A stretch of 8,295 nucleotides of DNA from Bacteroidales bacterium (lineage in GTDB: Bacteria > Bacteroidota > Bacteroidia > Bacteroidales > UBA932). A model generated the notes under the pieces. The model did no database searches and had not been told where the DNA came from. It saw only the letters and a list, made by a program, of their open reading frames with translations. Location: assembly GCA_017429885.1 (NCBI GenBank), contig JAFROA010000284.1, positions 1 through 8,295 on the forward strand, given 5' to 3'. This document shows, piece by piece, positions 6,160 through 8,295 of the stretch (within the stretch, counting starts at the first letter, position 1; each line of letters opens with the position of its first letter). The translations under genes and the position numbers were made by a program.

Positions 6160-6170
6160 TTATTCCTCGA
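6148..6170. repeat. Imperfect inverted repeat across the convergent stop codons
   Basis: TCGGATAAT (6148-6156) faces ATTATTCCTCGA (6159-6170) with TG between. The arms are complementary if two T on the right are bulged. It is centred on the dacB stop and touches the stop of the opposite gene (6160-6162). It is A/T-rich and has no T tract, so a terminator role is uncertain. No other terminator is visible at this junction. Confidence 0.3.
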
Positions 6171-8289
6171 TGACGCAGACTTGCTTTAAGCCATTTGATT
6201 TATAGAGGATTATCTCGTTCTTGTACAGCACCGTGTTTTTAAAGTCGGCATGTGGAGCCACGCTGATATAAATGTCTCCGCCACTAGTCACCCAGAAAGA
6301 GCGCCTGGCCGGAAGTATGCTCTTGTTAGCCATGGTTATGGTCTGATAGCCGTTCCCATTCTTGCGGATATTGATTTTATTCGCCGTATAATCGAGGACT
6401 GCCGTGTACACATCATTGCCGACGCACTTTAATAGGCAACTGAAGTTATACTCCGAACCATCTATGGTCTTTTCCAGTTTGCCGTTTTTGTAGAGTCGTC
6501 CCACTTGTCCCTCCTCGGTTTCCCGATAAGACAGGATGTATACGTCCCCGGCTTCTGTGACATCAATCGGGCCGCTATTGTAATCATCCAGATAGGTCTG
6601 GGTCAAAACTCCGGCCTCTGTGGCTTTTAACCATGCTAGGTGGTTTTTTCCGAAAGAGTCTTTAATTCTGACCGAAATGTGTATGTCTCCGTTGGGAGCC
6701 AGGGCCAAATGGGGCTCGTAGAACTCGTTTCCTTTACCAGAGATGTCAAAGATATCAAATTCCTTTTGGCCTTCTTTTGTCCTGACAACTGTCAATGCGG
6801 AGTTCCCATCCGTTCTCATTAAAATGGCGAAATAGCCGTTCCTGGCGGTGAAGTCTGTCAAGGTCTTGTTGTCGTTATCCCGACCATCAGTGTATTTCGA
6901 GACATCAATAATGGGTTTCCTGTCTTTGCAGATATAATGACTTCTACTACTGTTGTAGTTGTTGAAGTAGCCCTCAAGGGAGTAGAGTGTACTTCCTTCC
7001 GCTGCTATATAGTCGACTTCAACGAATCTGAAAGACTCGCCATTATCGAAAGCTCCATCTAGCGGATCCGGTGCACCGTTAATAAGTATTTTATAGTCAT
7101 CATTAGTAGTGTAAACCTTCGGTCCGCTTGCTTTGGAGACTGTGACCACGCACTCGGTTTTGTGACCACCTTCCTCGGAAGTCGCTGTGATTGTGGCTGT
7201 TCCTTCCTTGACTCCTGTGACAGTCCCATCCTTCACTGAGGCGACGGAAGGATCAGAGCTGCTCCATGTGACATTCTTGTTGGCGGCATATTCAGGAGTA
7301 AATATCACGGTCAGTGTCCTGGATTGCCCGGCCTCAAGCTGGATTTCGCTGGCGTCGAAAGCTATTCCTTTAAGGCTGTCGTCAGGTTTGACGATCACTT
7401 CGCAGGAAGTTATTTTGTCGGTGAAGGTTTTGGACCTCACGGAGATGTAGACAGTACCCGGCTTTATGGCAGTGACCAGGCCGTTCGCATCCACGGTCGC
7501 GATACCGCTATCTGACGTCGACCACTCGACTTCCTGATTCGCGCTCGCAGGGCTGACAGTCGCCTTCAGCTGGACAGTGTTTCCTTCGACGACCTCCGCA
7601 TTAGCCGGTTCGACAGTCACGTTCTCAACAGCAATAGGATTCACGGTGACAGAGCAAGTCGCTGTCTTCCCGCCGTCCTTTGTCTTTACGGTTATAGTCG
7701 CGGTACCCGCTTTGACGGCAGTCACTTTACCGGTGCCATCGACTGTCGCGACCGAAGCGTCCGAACTGGTCCACTCAACAGATTTATCCGACGCATTATC
7801 CGGGCTGACTGTGGCTTTCAACTGAGCGGTCTCACCTGTGGTAATCTCAAGATTGGCATGATCCAGGGTCACCCCCGAGACCGCGACTGTTTTGGCGGTG
7901 ACAGTGACAGAGCACGTGGCTGTCTTGGAACCATCAGTGGTTGTGACAGTTATTGTGGCAGAGCCGGCTTTGACAGCGGTCACCTTACCGGAGTTGTCCA
8001 CCGTGGCTGTCGCCGCATCGGAAGATTTCCAGCTGACTGCCTTATTGGTGGCGTTATCCGGGGTGACGGTGGCGGTCAATGTCTCTAATCCGCCTTCGAC
8101 AAGGCTGAGTGATGATTTGCTGATAGACACTCCGGTCACAGCTACGGTGCTGGATCCTCCACCTCCACCGTTCCCTCCGTTTCCACCACCGCCATTGTTA
8201 TCGGGCTCATCTGGTCCGCAAGAGAAGAATGTCATGGAAAGGGCGACAGAGACGATTGCCGCTAAAGATGTCCGAAATAGCTTTCTCAT
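6160..8289 (-). CDS. Surface lipoprotein with four Big_2 Ig-like domains and a propeller-like C-terminus
   Basis: A complete 709-residue protein. Residues 1-23 form a lipoprotein signal ending FFS before Cys24. The acidic GPDEPD that follows resembles the export signal that sends Bacteroidota lipoproteins to the cell surface. A glycine/asparagine linker (31-47) comes next. Four bacterial Ig-like domains of the Big_2 type follow at about 49-131, 135-217, 219-301 and 305-385, each with V-W-SSD, ATV-G-VTAVK-G and a CxVTV end. The C-terminal 320 residues match no family I can name, but carry a recurring motif (GYFAIL 485, GDIHIS 534, GDVYIL 581, NDVYTA 625, GDIYIS 671), spaced 44-49 residues, followed by stretches such as LYKNGK; this suggests beta-propeller blades. 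The Big_2 part probably acts as a stalk presenting the C-terminal domain; the ligand is unknown. Its promoter lies beyond the window edge. Confidence 0.93.
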   Translation of the reverse strand: MRKLFRTSLAAIVSVALSMTFFSCGPDEPDNNGGGGNGGNGGGGGSSTVAVTGVSISKSSLSLVEGGLETLTATVTPDNATNKAVSWKSSDAATATVDNSGKVTAVKAGSATITVTTTDGSKTATCSVTVTAKTVAVSGVTLDHANLEITTGETAQLKATVSPDNASDKSVEWTSSDASVATVDGTGKVTAVKAGTATITVKTKDGGKTATCSVTVNPIAVENVTVEPANAEVVEGNTVQLKATVSPASANQEVEWSTSDSGIATVDANGLVTAIKPGTVYISVRSKTFTDKITSCEVIVKPDDSLKGIAFDASEIQLEAGQSRTLTVIFTPEYAANKNVTWSSSDPSVASVKDGTVTGVKEGTATITATSEEGGHKTECVVTVSKASGPKVYTTNDDYKILINGAPDPLDGAFDNGESFRFVEVDYIAAEGSTLYSLEGYFNNYNSSRSHYICKDRKPIIDVSKYTDGRDNDNKTLTDFTARNGYFAILMRTDGNSALTVVRTKEGQKEFDIFDISGKGNEFYEPHLALAPNGDIHISVRIKDSFGKNHLAWLKATEAGVLTQTYLDDYNSGPIDVTEAGDVYILSYRETEEGQVGRLYKNGKLEKTIDGSEYNFSCLLKCVGNDVYTAVLDYTANKINIRKNGNGYQTITMANKSILPARRSFWVTSGGDIYISVAPHADFKNTVLYKNEIILYKSNGLKQVCVIEE
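7135..8145 (-). repeat. Tandem Big_2 domain repeats (four units)
   Basis: The units lie at about 7897-8145, 7639-7887, 7387-7635 and 7135-7377 (N- to C-terminal order). The conserved cysteine near each domain end is spaced 86, 84 and 84 residues apart. Units 1 and 2 are the closest pair, with near-identical GKVTAVKAG and identical KTATCSVTV, and visible similarity at DNA level, which suggests a fairly recent duplication. Units 3 and 4 are more diverged. Confidence 0.88.
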
Positions 8290-8295
8290 AATGAA

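Noticed and set aside
7187..8088. Several open frames on the plus strand opposite the Big_2 lipoprotein gene
   Set aside because: They are shadows of the repeated coding sequence; they lack promoter boxes and recognisable domains.
7135..8145. Tandem repeats as a possible CRISPR or other DNA array
   Set aside because: The period of about 255 bases keeps the reading frame and encodes Big_2 domains; there are no short identical repeats with unique spacers.

Overview
The window looks like a chromosomal piece of a Bacteroidales-type bacterium (phylum Bacteroidota). Four things point there: -7 promoter boxes of the TAnnTTTG type; weak or absent Shine-Dalgarno sequences; a lipoprotein with an acidic stretch right after the lipobox cysteine; and surface-type proteins built from plant-like leucine-rich repeats, an M64 peptidase domain and Big_2 immunoglobulin-like repeats. 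The species cannot be named from the sequence alone.

Layout. Positions 1-2122 (+) hold the 3' part of a large gene whose reading frame is already open at base 2. It encodes leucine-rich repeats, then a thioredoxin-like domain without cysteines at the redox site, then an M64 (IgA-peptidase-like) metallopeptidase domain. A near-perfect dyad covers its stop codon and runs into the promoter of a 94-residue helical protein of unknown function (2181-2465, +), which ends in a strong intrinsic terminator. Aspartate-semialdehyde dehydrogenase (asd, 2540-3538, +) follows. It converges on UDP-glucose 4-epimerase (galE, 3540-4565, -) with one base between the stops. galE is divergent from a PBP4-type D-Ala-D-Ala carboxypeptidase (dacB, 4621-6159, +) across a 55-bp gap that carries two back-to-back promoter boxes. 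dacB converges with no gap on a large lipoprotein gene (6160-8289, -) that encodes four Big_2 domains and a C-terminal region with a regular motif of about 46 residues, resembling beta-propeller blades.

How the genes relate. This is a mosaic, not an operon: a secreted protease-like protein and a surface lipoprotein flank housekeeping genes. asd makes the precursor of diaminopimelate, which goes into peptidoglycan; dacB trims peptidoglycan; galE supplies UDP-sugars for surface polysaccharide. All three feed the cell envelope, but their orientation argues against co-transcription. No multi-gene defence, mobile or biosynthetic system is visible, and no RNA gene, CRISPR array or insertion sequence. 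The least ordinary parts are the architecture of the first protein and the two ends of the dacB region. There is no gene-free stretch above 300 bases.
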